Below are positions 9,271 through 18,727 of a stretch of 42,013 nucleotides of DNA, one piece after another; positions within the stretch are counted from its first letter, which is position 1; each line of letters opens with the position of its first letter. Origin of the DNA: Calothrix sp. MO_192.B10 (GTDB taxonomy: Bacteria; Cyanobacteriota; Cyanobacteriia; Cyanobacteriales; Nostocaceae); NCBI GenBank assembly GCA_030065055.1, contig JASJDS010000042.1, positions 1-42,013 on the forward strand, given 5' to 3'. The notes below the pieces were generated by a model, which did not search any database, had not been told where the DNA came from, and was given only the letters and a program-made list of their open reading frames with translations. The translations under genes were made by a program, and so were the position numbers.

Positions 9271-10020
9271 TTAACCATTGTCCTCATCAGGCTGACTTTC
9301 CTCCTCCACAGGGGGCGCGTCTTCTGGTGGAGCAGCTACTTTCACCATTGCGTGGCGCAGCACGCGATCGCCCAAGTAATATCCGCGTATTAACTCTTCT
9401 AACACTGTTCCTTCGGGATGTTCATCCGTAGGTTCCCGCATAACCGCTTCGTGAAGATTAGGATCGAAGGTTTCTCCCTCAGGACGCATAGGTGACACAC
9501 CTAAGCGTTTCAGACTATCTACTAGTAGCTTATAAACACCTTGGTAACTCTTATGAATGTTCATTTCCCCATCATTTTGGGGTTTAATTTGTGCCCTGGC
9601 TCGCTCAAAATTATCAACTACTGCCAGTAACTCAGTAATTGTATTGCGCTTGACTTGCACATCTAATTCTTCTTTTTCTTTTTGGGTGCGTTTGCGGTAA
9701 TTTTCAAAATCAGCCGCTATCCGCATATACTGACTGCTACGCTCGTCTAATTGAGCTTTCAGGGATTCTATTTGTGCAGTCGTTGCTGCCGAAGCAGAGG
9801 AGTCAACAGCGTTATCACTATTAGATGTAACACCATTGTCAACATTCGGCGTAGCTGTATTTTCCCCTATTTCACTTTGGGCACCACCTGGTTGTGTTGC
9901 CTCGTCGCCAAATTCATTGGCATTGATTTGAGATGCGGAGTCACTCGTCATTTCTTGGTTTACCTCTGTTGCTTCACCCGATTCACGGCTCATATTGTTG
10001 AACTGTTGATCTGACTGCAT
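9271..10020 (-). CDS. grpE: GrpE nucleotide exchange factor
   Basis: A 249-residue partner of DnaK that speeds ADP release. The first ~82 residues are acidic, Ser/Thr/Asn-rich and disordered, longer than in most bacteria. A coiled coil follows (83-130, with [14 protein letters not shown] at 102-115), then the compact beta domain with [12 protein letters not shown] and [14 protein letters not shown]. The tail (233-249) is acidic. Position directly before dnaK on the same strand is typical. The upstream gap is shared with the divergent pilB, so the chaperone and pilus genes may share control. Confidence 0.95.
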   Translation of the reverse strand: MQSDQQFNNMSRESGEATEVNQEMTSDSASQINANEFGDEATQPGGAQSEIGENTATPNVDNGVTSNSDNAVDSSASAATTAQIESLKAQLDERSSQYMRIAADFENYRKRTQKEKEELDVQVKRNTITELLAVVDNFERARAQIKPQNDGEMNIHKSYQGVYKLLVDSLKRLGVSPMRPEGETFDPNLHEAVMREPTDEHPEGTVLEELIRGYYLGDRVLRHAMVKVAAPPEDAPPVEEESQPDEDNG

Positions 10021-10330
10021 AGATTATGTAATCATCCCAGACATTATATATGGCAATTATTCGTCATCACATAGTAACTGTAGTTCCAGTTCCCATTCGC
10101 ACTGAGGCAGATGTACATAATTGCCAATATTTTCTGGGAAGTTCTACCACCGTCCTCTATTGTGACAAATACTGAACGCCTCCGCTGCAAAACCCATAGA
10201 GGGTTTCCCGTGCGTTTTCAGGGTAGCTGACCTAATTTTTACCTTCAATTTCATCAGTGTATATGAAAATTCTTGACCAAAGCTTGGGAATACTCTAATT
10301 AGAGGTTTCCCTATCTTTGTTGATATATTT
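10021..10330. promoter_or_regulatory. Divergent grpE-pilB promoter region with a long inverted repeat
   Basis: The 310-base gap drives grpE to the left and pilB to the right. A perfect 10-bp inverted repeat, TGGCAATTAT (10051-10060) and ATAATTGCCA (10117-10126), encloses 56 nt. I see no CIRCE element (TTAGCACTC-N9-GAGTGCTAA). The repeat could be an operator pair or part of a structured leader of grpE; no regulator is identified. Confidence 0.4.
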
Positions 10331-12334
10331 ATGACCTACTCGTCATCACCTAGGCGTAGTACTGCTCTAACTACAAGGGCAGAATTTTCACCCTTTGGCA
10401 ATAAGCTAGTTCAATCTGGCTATGTCAATAGAGATCAAATGCGGCAAGCACTAATCGAAAGCCGCAAGTCTGGTCGTCCCCTCACGGAAGTACTGGAATC
10501 CCTCACAGGACAACCACTTTCCCCTGAGCTGCTGAGACAGTATAAAAAGCAACAACTGTTTGAACTTAAAATACTCTACGGCGTTGAGTGTTTAGATCCG
10601 GAAGTTAACTCAATTGGCAGCTCTATGGTAGCTGAGTTAATTGAAAACTTGATTCCGGTGGATATTTGTCGTCGCCATCATTTAGTTCCATTGTCCAAAA
10701 ATGAAGACCACAACCCACCTTCTGTGTTAGTGGCAATGGTGGCTCCGGATAATTTGGAAGCATCGGATGATTTAAACCGCATTTTGCGTCCCCAAGGATT
10801 AGCATTAAGGCGGATGGTAATTACCCAGGAGGATTACCAGCAGCTAATCAACCAATACTTGGATGATTTAGCCAGCCGTCAAAAACAATTAGAACAAGAA
10901 AAGTATACAGATATTAACCAAGATTTAGAAAATCTTGATAGCCTCGATCTGGATGACACGCCAGACGAATCTGAGGATGATTTAGGGGCAGCCATGAAAA
11001 GTGCTGAAGATGCCCCAGTTATTAACCTTGTGAATAGAATCCTTGCCAAAGCTTTGCATGAAGGAACGTCTGATATTCACATTGAACCCCAGGAAGAAAA
11101 TTTACGCATTCGCTTTCGTAAGGATGGGGTATTACGTGAGGCTTTTGACCCCCTACCGAAAAAAATTGTTCCTGCTGTCACGGCGCGATTTAAAATCATT
11201 TCCAACTTGGATATTGCCGAGCGGCGATTACCCCAAGATGGACGTATCCGTAGGTTATTTGAGGGCAGAAAGGTTGACTTCCGGGTAAATACTTTACCCA
11301 GCCGCTATGGAGAAAAGGTTTGTTTGCGGATTTTGGATAATTCCGCTACCCAATTGGGTTTGGATAAGTTAATTACCGACCCAGAAACCTTATCCATTGT
11401 CAAGGAAATGGTGGCTCGTCCCTTTGGCTTAATTTTGGTCACAGGACCTACGGGTTCTGGTAAAACCACCTCTTTGTATTCAGCCTTGGCAGAAAGAAAC
11501 GATCCTGGAATTAACATTAGTACGGTAGAAGACCCCATTGAGTATAGTTTGCCGGGGGTTAACCAAGTACAGGTAATTCGGGAAAAAGGACTTGATTTTG
11601 GTACGGCTCTGCGGGCTTTCTTGCGACAAGATCCAGACGTGTTACTGGTGGGTGAAACCAGAGACAAAGAAACAGCCAAAACGGCGATTGAGGCAGCATT
11701 AACCGGTCACTTAGTATTAACTACCTTACACACCAACGATGCTCCAGGAGCGATCGCTCGTTTGGGAGAAATGGGTATTGAACCTTTCATGATTTCCAGT
11801 TCTTTGCTTGGTGTGTTAGCACAGCGTTTGATGCGCCGTGTTTGCAGTGAATGTCGTATTCCTTACACCCCTACTCCGGAAGAATTAGGTCGTTATGGCT
11901 TATCCGCTTCCCAGGATTTGGAATTAACTTTTTACAAAGCTAATACCCTCACAACAGAAGAAATCCAAGCAGCTAACGGTCAAGTTTGTTCTAAATGCGG
12001 TGGTGTTGGTTACAAAGGACGTTGTGGGGTATATGAAGTGATGCAAATTACCGAAAATCTGCAAACCTTAATTAACGAAGAAGCACCCACAGAACGGATC
12101 AAAGAAGTTGCAGTAGAAGAAGGGATGAAAACTCTGCTGGCGTATAGTTTGGACTTGGTACGTCAAGGAGTCACCACCTTAGAAGAGGTAGAGAGGGTAA
12201 CTTTCACTGACACTGGTTTGGAAGCAGAGTTAAAAGCCAAACGTAAAAGTGGTTTAACCTGTCAAACTTGTGAGGCTCAATTGCAACCAGAGTGGCTAGA
12301 TTGTCCTTACTGTATGACACCGCGTTTTTCATAA
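10331..12334 (+). CDS. pilB: Type IV pilus extension ATPase PilB
   Basis: A 667-residue GspE/PilB-family hexameric ATPase that powers pilus assembly at the inner membrane. The N-terminal MshEN-like region spans about 20-190. The ATPase core has Walker A GPTGSGKT (372-379), an Asp box near EDPIEY, Walker B with LLVGETRD, and the His box TGHLVLTTLHTND. A four-Cys zinc site, CSEC and later CSKC, follows near 515 and 557, as in other PilB proteins. The extreme C-terminus adds another CQTC...CPYC zinc motif (about 645-662), seen in cyanobacterial PilB. It is first in the order pilB-pilT-pilC; the 317-nt gap to pilT holds repeats, so separate promoters are possible. Confidence 0.96.
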   Translation: MTYSSSPRRSTALTTRAEFSPFGNKLVQSGYVNRDQMRQALIESRKSGRPLTEVLESLTGQPLSPELLRQYKKQQLFELKILYGVECLDPEVNSIGSSMVAELIENLIPVDICRRHHLVPLSKNEDHNPPSVLVAMVAPDNLEASDDLNRILRPQGLALRRMVITQEDYQQLINQYLDDLASRQKQLEQEKYTDINQDLENLDSLDLDDTPDESEDDLGAAMKSAEDAPVINLVNRILAKALHEGTSDIHIEPQEENLRIRFRKDGVLREAFDPLPKKIVPAVTARFKIISNLDIAERRLPQDGRIRRLFEGRKVDFRVNTLPSRYGEKVCLRILDNSATQLGLDKLITDPETLSIVKEMVARPFGLILVTGPTGSGKTTSLYSALAERNDPGINISTVEDPIEYSLPGVNQVQVIREKGLDFGTALRAFLRQDPDVLLVGETRDKETAKTAIEAALTGHLVLTTLHTNDAPGAIARLGEMGIEPFMISSSLLGVLAQRLMRRVCSECRIPYTPTPEELGRYGLSASQDLELTFYKANTLTTEEIQAANGQVCSKCGGVGYKGRCGVYEVMQITENLQTLINEEAPTERIKEVAVEEGMKTLLAYSLDLVRQGVTTLEEVERVTFTDTGLEAELKAKRKSGLTCQTCEAQLQPEWLDCPYCMTPRFS

Positions 12335-12651
12335 TTCACCAAGATTTTTGTTGCTGGTTATACCATTTTGGATTTTAGATTTTGAGGACAGTGTGGTCTT
12401 GTGGAGCCATTGCGGTCTTGTGGAGCCACCCCGTTGGGCGGCTTTGCCGACTTGAAGGGAGTGGCGTGGTGTCCTCCATAAACAACTGTCCGGTTGAACA
12501 TCACCTTCTGTGTCGGGATTCTAGAAATCTATCTGTCCCATTCTTTTTTCAGATTGGTATTAGTAGTAACAAATAACTTTACTACACAACTAATTATCTC
12601 AAGAGATAAATTGCCATTTAACCAATAATCTATTAAATAGGAGATGCAACC
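12335..12651. other. pilB-pilT gap with interspersed repeats
   Basis: A 317-base gap. GTGTGGTCTTGTGGAGCCA and a shorter copy, GCGGTCTTGTGGAGCCA, sit in tandem at about 12391-12428, followed by other common interspersed units. The last ~50 bases are AT-rich and end with the good ribosome site AGGAG placed 8 nt before the pilT start. Confidence 0.55.
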
Positions 12652-13776
12652 ATGGAAATGATGATTGAAGATTTAATGGAGCAAATGATTGAAATGGGAG
12701 GATCGGATATGCACCTCTCAGCAGGTTTGCCTCCTTATTTTCGCATCAGTGGTAAATTAACTCCCATTGGCGACGAACCCCTATCTGCGGATCAATGTCA
12801 ACGGCTAATTTTCAGTATGCTGAATAACAGCCAGCGTAAAGCCTTAGAGCAAAATTGGGAATTGGATTGTTCTTATGGGGTGAAGGGATTGGCACGTTTC
12901 CGGGTCAACGTTTATAAGGATCGTGGTTCCTATGCTGCTTGTTTAAGAGCTTTAAGTTCTAAAATTCCTAACTTTGAAAAATTAGGTTTGCCTGATATAG
13001 TCCGGGAAATGTCTGAAAAACCAAGGGGACTGATTTTGGTGACGGGTCCTACTGGTTCTGGGAAGACAACTACCTTAGCAGCAATGATTGACCTAATTAA
13101 TAGAACCCGTGCCGAACATATTTTAACAGTAGAAGACCCCATTGAATTTGTTTATGAATCCATTCAAAGTTTAGTACACCAACGACAACTAGGTGAAGAT
13201 ACAAAAAGTTTTGCTAATGCTTTGAAAGCTTCTTTACGGGAAGATCCAGATATTATTCTGGTGGGGGAAATGCGGGACTTGGAAACAATTTCCTTGGCAA
13301 TTAGTGCAGCCGAAACCGGACACTTGGTATTTGGAACACTACACACTAGTTCTGCTTCACAGACGGTAGACCGGATTATCGACGTTTTCCCATCAGAAAG
13401 GCAACAACAGGTAAGAGTGCAGTTGTCTAACTCCTTAGTAGCTGTATTTAGCCAAACTTTGGTGCCGAAAAAGAACCCAAAACCAGGTGAATTTGGTCGG
13501 GTAATGGCACAAGAAATTATGGTAATTACTCCTGCTATTTCTAACTTAATCCGCGAAGGAAAAACATCCCAAATTTACTCAGCAATTCAAACGGGAGGTA
13601 AATTAGGGATGCAAACTTTAGAGAAGGTTTTGGCTGATTTCTATAAGAAAGGAGATATTTCTTTTGAAGCAGCTATGTCAAAAACTTCTAAGCCCGATGA
13701 AGTTCAACGTCTGATTGGAAATGCACCCCAGCAAGCGGGAGCAGGGAAAGGGAAAGTAGGAATGAAAGCACGTTAA
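12652..13776 (+). CDS. pilT: Type IV pilus retraction ATPase PilT
   Basis: A 374-residue hexameric ATPase that drives pilus retraction, needed for twitching or gliding motility and DNA uptake. The N-terminal PAS-like part has the GGSDMHLSAGLPPYFRI signature. Walker A is GPTGSGKT (132-139), then an Asp box EDPIEFVY, Walker B IILVGEMRD, and the His box ETGHLVFGTLHTSSA. The AIRNLIRE-type PilT signature appears as ISNLIREGKTSQI, which separates it from PilB. The start is set by AGGAG 8 nt upstream. It belongs with pilB and pilC. Confidence 0.96.
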   Translation: MEMMIEDLMEQMIEMGGSDMHLSAGLPPYFRISGKLTPIGDEPLSADQCQRLIFSMLNNSQRKALEQNWELDCSYGVKGLARFRVNVYKDRGSYAACLRALSSKIPNFEKLGLPDIVREMSEKPRGLILVTGPTGSGKTTTLAAMIDLINRTRAEHILTVEDPIEFVYESIQSLVHQRQLGEDTKSFANALKASLREDPDIILVGEMRDLETISLAISAAETGHLVFGTLHTSSASQTVDRIIDVFPSERQQQVRVQLSNSLVAVFSQTLVPKKNPKPGEFGRVMAQEIMVITPAISNLIREGKTSQIYSAIQTGGKLGMQTLEKVLADFYKKGDISFEAAMSKTSKPDEVQRLIGNAPQQAGAGKGKVGMKAR

Positions 13777-13917
13777 TGGTTAATAGGTAATGCCACATCT
13801 TGCACCACAAGATTACCTTCGAAAATTAGAGCCTGAAACCCTTATTTATCCGTAGGGTGGGCACTGCCCACCTTACTGCCCACCTTACTCCAATTTTCAA
13901 TATGGATGAGGGTTAAA

Positions 13918-14020
13918 TATAGCACTACGTTTTTGGCTTAGGACATTTTCCCCTTTACCCTTTCCCCCTTTACCTTTGGGCAAAATATGATGTCCTAACC
14001 TATATGCTTACTGCTATATG
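13918..14020. mobile_element. MITE-like element, TATAGCACTACG family
   Basis: The left end TATAGCACTACG with TTAGGACATTTT matches the inverted right end of the element at 6799-6911. The right end has ATGTCCTAA and closes with CTGCTATATG. It lies in the 278-base gap between pilT and pilC, is about 100 bp long and is non-coding. It may have separated pilC from a shared transcript. Confidence 0.55.
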
Positions 14021-14054
14021 AATTTTGTATTGTGAATTTGTAATGGTTTGATCT

Positions 14055-15275
14055 ATGCCAACCTACGTTGCTCGTATTCGGGACTCACAGGGAAATTCAA
14101 AAACAGAAAAAATTACTGCGGATAGCTTATCTGAAGCTCGTACTAATCTCCGAGAACAGGGTTTTGTGATCCAAGATTTGAAACAATCCCAAGGTTTAGC
14201 TGATTTTGATTTCCAAAAATTTCAGACATCATTAGTTAAGGTCACAGTTAAAGATAAAGCTGTATTTTCACGGCAATTTGCGGCTCTGGTAAATGCTGGT
14301 GTGGCAATTGTAAGAAGCCTGGGAGTATTATCTGAACAGTGCGAAAATCCCAAACTCAAACAAGCCCTATTAGAAATTAGTAATGACGTTCAAAATGGGG
14401 TAAATCTTTCCGATGCAATGCGGAAACATCCTGACTGCTTTGATGGTTTGTATGTCAGTATGGTTCAAGCTGGGGAAGTTGGTGGTGTTTTGGATGAGGT
14501 ATTGAATCGTTTAGCTAAATTATTAGAAGATGTAGCTCGATTACAAAACCAAATCAAATCAGCCCTTTCTTATCCAGTAGTTGTCGGATGTTTGGCAGTT
14601 GCCATTTTTTTGGGGATGACAATATTTCTGATCCCAATTTTTGCCAACATCTTTAAAGATTTGGGCACAGAATTACCTGCTCTGACACAGTTTCTCATGG
14701 TAGCGAGTGAACTGTTACGAAGTGCTTGGTTATTTGCCTTCATTGGTGGTTTTGTTGCATTGAGCTTTGCCTACAAACAGTACTACAAAACAGAAGTAGG
14801 TAAGCAAACGATCGATCGCATGTCTTTGAAAATGCCTTTGTTTGGTGACTTGATTCAAAAATCATCAGTTGCCCGCTTTAGCCGTACTTTTGGCTCTTTA
14901 ACTCGTTCGGGGGTACCTATATTAACTTCCCTGGAAATTGTCCGGGATACTTCCGGTAATTACATAGTTGCCAATGCCATTGATGCAGCCAAAGAAGAGG
15001 TACAACAAGGAGGGATAATTAGTCTGGCATTACAAAAATACGAAGTATTTCCCCCAATGGCAATTCAAATGATTAGTATCGGTGAAGAAACTGGGGAATT
15101 GGATGCCATGTTAATGAAAGTTGCCGATTTCTATGAAGATGAAGTGGAGCAAGCAGTCAAAGCCCTAACTAGTGTTTTGGAACCAATTATGATTGTAGTC
15201 CTTGGAGGTATGGTGGGTACTATTTTGCTTGCTATGTATTTACCGATGTTTAAGGTATTTGAAAAGTTTGGATAA
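14055..15275 (+). CDS. pilC: Type IV pilus inner-membrane platform protein PilC
   Basis: A 406-residue protein of the PilC/GspF family, the inner-membrane platform on which PilB and PilT act. Two T2SSF repeats are visible (about 70-195 and 272-395), each with the FxRxFxxLxxxGVPI pattern (FSRQFAALVNAGVAIVRSL and FSRTFGSLTRSGVPILTSL). The three membrane helices lie near 170-195, 220-240 and 375-400. Length and layout are standard. It completes the motor set pilB-pilT-pilC; pilin and minor pilin genes are not in the window. Confidence 0.95.
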   Translation: MPTYVARIRDSQGNSKTEKITADSLSEARTNLREQGFVIQDLKQSQGLADFDFQKFQTSLVKVTVKDKAVFSRQFAALVNAGVAIVRSLGVLSEQCENPKLKQALLEISNDVQNGVNLSDAMRKHPDCFDGLYVSMVQAGEVGGVLDEVLNRLAKLLEDVARLQNQIKSALSYPVVVGCLAVAIFLGMTIFLIPIFANIFKDLGTELPALTQFLMVASELLRSAWLFAFIGGFVALSFAYKQYYKTEVGKQTIDRMSLKMPLFGDLIQKSSVARFSRTFGSLTRSGVPILTSLEIVRDTSGNYIVANAIDAAKEEVQQGGIISLALQKYEVFPPMAIQMISIGEETGELDAMLMKVADFYEDEVEQAVKALTSVLEPIMIVVLGGMVGTILLAMYLPMFKVFEKFG

Positions 15276-15377
15276 ATTATGGGCAAACCCACTTCTTGCA
15301 CATTCTCAATCTAGATTAGGTGGGCAAATGCCCACCCAAAAATATTTTTGTAATATATAAAAATATATAAAATAAAT

Positions 15378-15932
15378 ATGCCTGTACAAAAATCCCAATA
15401 TGAAGCTAGCTTGGCTGCATATAGCAATCATTTAGAGGCGATTGCTCTGTTAAAGCAGCATCGCCCTTATTTGGAAATGATTCCTAGCTTACGCCGTCCC
15501 GATGAAAGTGTAATTGCGATCCCATTACCAATAATTCGCCTGCGTTACTCTCCAGAGAGGGAAGTGACTCATTTACCTTGTGATGTGGCAATTTTAATGT
15601 GCGATCCGGAGTGGAAAATCAAAACAGGGGTAGAAATTTTGCTGTTTATTCACCGTCCCCAGGAAGATTTTTCTGACTGTTTGACACGCTGGCGAAAAAC
15701 CCAAGTCATGTTAGATAAGGATTATGAATGGTTGATGCCCCCTCGCTATCATCATATTTTGAGTGAGGGGAATAGCAGTATATATCCTCTGTTTGTTGTT
15801 TTCCCTGAGACACCAGAACGCATTAAACACGGACTGATGGGCGCTGAAATCCCTTTTGTTATTCAAACTCCAACGTTACTCATGGATGAAAATACAATGG
15901 AAACTTTTTCCCCGGAAATTCCCCCAACTTAG
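15378..15932 (+). CDS. Hypothetical protein, 184 aa
   Basis: A soluble, slightly acidic protein with no signal peptide or membrane segment. The central part alternates hydrophobic strands (LPCDVAILMCDP, VEILLFIHRP) with short turns, suggesting an alpha/beta fold. No family is recognised. It follows pilC by about 100 nt on the same strand and might be cotranscribed, but nothing in it indicates a pilus role. Confidence 0.7.
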   Translation: MPVQKSQYEASLAAYSNHLEAIALLKQHRPYLEMIPSLRRPDESVIAIPLPIIRLRYSPEREVTHLPCDVAILMCDPEWKIKTGVEILLFIHRPQEDFSDCLTRWRKTQVMLDKDYEWLMPPRYHHILSEGNSSIYPLFVVFPETPERIKHGLMGAEIPFVIQTPTLLMDENTMETFSPEIPPT

Positions 15933-15965
15933 AGACTTCGAGTTAAAAACCATCCAACCAAAGGC

Positions 15966-16153
15966 AAGGGCACGGCATCCACAATTTTTACTAACAACTT
16001 GCACTTCTATGGGATAACCAGGAGGCGGAGCCTCCTTCCCTAGTTACCAGGCTGAGCCTGGTAACTAGAATATAGAGCCTCTGGCTCTTACCAGTTAATT
16101 ATTAGTTGTTACTTACTTCACCCAGGGAAGGGCACGGCATCCACAATTTTTAC
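15966..16153. repeat. Direct and inverted repeats between convergent genes
   Basis: A 26-bp direct repeat starting AAGGGCACGGCATCCACAAT occurs at 15966-15991 and 16128-16153. Between the copies are AGGAGGC-GGA-GCCTCCT (near 16019) and a perfect 13-bp hairpin CTAGTTACCAGGC with loop TGA (16040-16068). The latter recurs, slightly shorter, at 29756-29778. This is interspersed repeat DNA in the gap between convergent genes; the hairpins may also stop transcription. Confidence 0.7.
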
Positions 16154-16216
16154 CGTTATGAGAATCATCTTACTGATGCCGTGCCCCTACGGGATAATTT
16201 ATTTTTTGATTTTTCC

Positions 16217-17239
16217 TTACTTGACAAACGAGGGCATGATTTCAGCGGCGGTAAATAAACCATGAATGCCTTGTTGATGCAGTTTTACCCCTGCTTTGAG
16301 ATAACCAAAGGCTGGTCCGCAAACGTTGGCAGCCATACTGGTTTCATCCCCTAAGGTAAAGGTATGGGTAGAAATTTTGCCTTCAAAGGTGCGGCCGGTA
16401 ATCTTAACATTTGTACTGAGGGGCTTTTTGGGATTGCGGGTATCAACTACACCACCCACTGTAACGCGATCGCGATCGCAAATTCCTGCTAGTTCTAACA
16501 TGATATCATCGGCGTGTTCCATGTTTTCTAGGGTCAGTACGCCGTTGGTTTTATCTAACAGTGCTTCTACTTCTTCATCTGTCATGGTTCTGGCACTATC
16601 CACTGTGTAACCGGGCATATGGGCTATATCTTCCCGGATGGTGGCGCGGTAAGCTTCCCAGTTGGCAATCCCCACCCCAAAGGTGATTTTGACTTGATGG
16701 ATTTCGGCATAGCTTTGAGCAGCTACGGCTGCTGCTGCTGTTAATAGTCCTGGTGTTGCACCACACCCGCTCATGTAAGTAATTCCCGCAGCTTGCAATT
16801 CTGCTTTCATCTCCAGTAGTTGTTCTACTGCGCTGGTGCGTTTAATTGCATCTACTAACACCCCACGCCAACCAGATTGAATAAATTGCTTGGTGACAGA
16901 AGCAATAAAATCATTGGGTAAGTTGGGTAAAGCCAGAAAATAACCATCCACTGGATGATTGCTAGCAAGTAAATCCTGAATACTATTGTTGCTGATGGTA
17001 CCTGCTGGTTCTAAATAACCCACAGAACCTTGGGATTGGTAAGCTTTAATGGATGCTTGTACGTCTAAACCTTCAACGGAGTATGCATAACCACCTTTAT
17101 CTGCGGCTGCGACTAAAATCATTTCCCGTTTTGGTGCTATGACTCTAGCAGCAGCTTGTCCGAGTCCACCAAAACCCAAAACACCGATGCGGATTGTTTG
17201 GGGAATGTTGTTATTATCTGTGGTTTGTTCTGTGTTCAT
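16217..17239 (-). CDS. bioU: BioU, (S)-8-amino-7-oxononanoate synthase-type biotin enzyme
   Basis: A 340-residue protein of the saccharopine dehydrogenase-like fold. It has an N-terminal Rossmann nucleotide site GFGGLG (22-27), as in cyanobacterial BioU. BioU replaces BioA: it turns KAPA into DAPA by donating the amino group of its own lysine, a single-turnover reaction (established for Synechocystis BioU). The matching lysine here is probably Lys133 in [12 protein letters not shown]; the reported Lys124 fits once the ~9-residue longer N-terminus is allowed for. [14 protein letters not shown] follows. No other bio genes are adjacent. Confidence 0.85.
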   Translation of the reverse strand: MNTEQTTDNNNIPQTIRIGVLGFGGLGQAAARVIAPKREMILVAAADKGGYAYSVEGLDVQASIKAYQSQGSVGYLEPAGTISNNSIQDLLASNHPVDGYFLALPNLPNDFIASVTKQFIQSGWRGVLVDAIKRTSAVEQLLEMKAELQAAGITYMSGCGATPGLLTAAAAVAAQSYAEIHQVKITFGVGIANWEAYRATIREDIAHMPGYTVDSARTMTDEEVEALLDKTNGVLTLENMEHADDIMLELAGICDRDRVTVGGVVDTRNPKKPLSTNVKITGRTFEGKISTHTFTLGDETSMAANVCGPAFGYLKAGVKLHQQGIHGLFTAAEIMPSFVK

Positions 17240-17714
17240 AGGTATATTAGTTGAGTGATATTAGCTCTCACCAGCTATGTTCAGTGCTTGTGGCTGATAA
17301 TACCGATAATTAGGTGCGAGCAAAATAATTATGTTTTATTATCCTGGTTATTCTCCGAAGTGATCTATTTTTTAAGCAAAAATTCTGGGGTAAGTGGAAT
17401 GCTCCCCTTCCCACTTGTTTGAAGATTCTCTAAAAACCAGTCCATGCGATCGCTTTCTATCATCCCAAAAAAAGGGAGCCGCAGCCCCCAAACAAACCGA
17501 CTAGCCAGCTAAACAAAAACGCCCCAGACGAGGATGACTAACGGGACGAACCGCAATTGAACTATTCCACAGTGCTGAATTTAAGTCCAAACGCCGGGAT
17601 GAATTGGTAATGAATGCAGAGGAACCGCAAACGTGTAAGTCTCATATGAGTATCAGATGTGATAGCTCTCCTGCTAAGAATTATTTTGGTTGGTAATATT
17701 GTGATGCATTAGTT
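17240..17714. other. Gene-free stretch with a small frame and a 36-bp repeat
   Basis: About 475 bases. A short minus-strand frame (17365-17463, 32 aa, ending LTPEFLLKK) looks protein-like and is probably the remnant or start of a larger gene. Its last codons lie in a 36-bp sequence repeated at 19090-19125. The remaining part shows no clear gene; the promoter of the Rpn-type gene should be near 17650-17714. Confidence 0.45.
17359..17394. repeat. 36-bp direct repeat, left copy
   Basis: It matches 19090-19125 in the same orientation with two differences. The shared core includes TATTTTTTAAGCAAAAATTC. The two copies bracket the Rpn-type gene and the MITE region. Confidence 0.7.
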
Positions 17715-18665
17715 ATGACAGATAATCCCCAAACTAAATTTGATTCCCCCTGGAAAGATGTCTTAGAAAGATATTTTGAAGACTTCATGCTGTTCTTTTT
17801 CCCTCAAGCACATGGAAGAATTGATTGGACAAAAAAACATGAATTCCTTGACAAAGAACTTCTTTCTGTGGTTGGTGATGCAGAAATTGGCACGCGATTT
17901 GCCGATAAATTAGTCAAAATTTATCGTATTTCTGGGCAAGAAAATTGGATACTTATTCACGTCGAAATCCAAAGTCAAGAGGAATCAAATTTTGCTTCAC
18001 GTATGTACACCTACAATTATCGTATTTACGATAAATATCAAAAGTTTGTAGTATCTTTGGCTGTTCTTGGTGATGAAAACCCAAGTTGGCGACCATCACA
18101 ATTTAATTCCCAATTATTTGGTTGTAGGGTAAATTTTCGATTTCCAGTGATAAAACTGCTAGACTATGAACAAAGGTTATCCGAACTCGAACAGAGCCGC
18201 AACCCATTTGCTACCGTGGTTATGGCGCATTTACAAGCCAAAGCAACAGCAAGCTCGCGCGTAAATCGCAAGCAACAAAAACTAATTTTGGTAAAAAGGC
18301 TGTATGACCTAGGATTTGAGCGGGATTCGATAATTATCTTATTCAAATTCATTGATTGGATGATGACTTTACCCAGTGATTTAGCATGGGAGTTTTGGCA
18401 AGAATATAGTAGTTTCGAGGAATCTAGACGTATGCAGTACGTAACGAGTGTTGAGCGGATTGGGATTGAGAAAGGTGTGCGCCAAGGTTTACTAGAAGCA
18501 ATTGAACTTGGCTTGGAACTAAAATTTGGTGTGGATACATTATCACTAATGTCAGAAATATCCCAAATTGATGATATTGAACAATTAAGAGCAATCAAAG
18601 AAGGAATAAAAACGGTTATTTCCATCGAAGAATTACAACAAATTTATCAACCGAACCTATCCTAA
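17715..18665 (+). CDS. Rpn-family recombination-promoting nuclease / PD-(D/E)XK transposase-like protein
   Basis: A 316-residue protein of the family that includes E. coli RpnA and many cyanobacterial 'putative transposase' proteins. The N-terminal nuclease core is seen in ADKLVKIYRI followed by WILIHVEIQSQEESNFASRMYTYNYRIYDKY, where HVEIQ gives the catalytic E-x-Q pair of the PD-(D/E)XK fold. The C-terminal part is helical (residues about 235-316: YVTSVERIGIEKGVRQGLLEA), also typical. Such genes are multicopy and mobile in cyanobacteria; their natural role is not established. A clear terminator follows. Confidence 0.85.
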   Translation: MTDNPQTKFDSPWKDVLERYFEDFMLFFFPQAHGRIDWTKKHEFLDKELLSVVGDAEIGTRFADKLVKIYRISGQENWILIHVEIQSQEESNFASRMYTYNYRIYDKYQKFVVSLAVLGDENPSWRPSQFNSQLFGCRVNFRFPVIKLLDYEQRLSELEQSRNPFATVVMAHLQAKATASSRVNRKQQKLILVKRLYDLGFERDSIIILFKFIDWMMTLPSDLAWEFWQEYSSFEESRRMQYVTSVERIGIEKGVRQGLLEAIELGLELKFGVDTLSLMSEISQIDDIEQLRAIKEGIKTVISIEELQQIYQPNLS

Positions 18666-18688
18666 GTCATCATAATCCCCACAACCAA

Positions 18689-18713
18689 AAGCCCAACCAG
18701 AACGGTTGGGCTT
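18689..18713 (+). terminator. Terminator of the Rpn-family gene
   Basis: A perfect 10-bp stem, AAGCCCAACC with GGTTGGGCTT, has a 5-nt loop and is followed by TGTTTC. It starts 24 nt after the stop codon. Confidence 0.8.
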
Positions 18714-18727
18714 TGTTTCGGTTAAGA

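Noticed and set aside
10021-10330. CIRCE heat-shock operator upstream of grpE
   Set aside because: No TTAGCACTC-N9-GAGTGCTAA or close relative is found in the gap.
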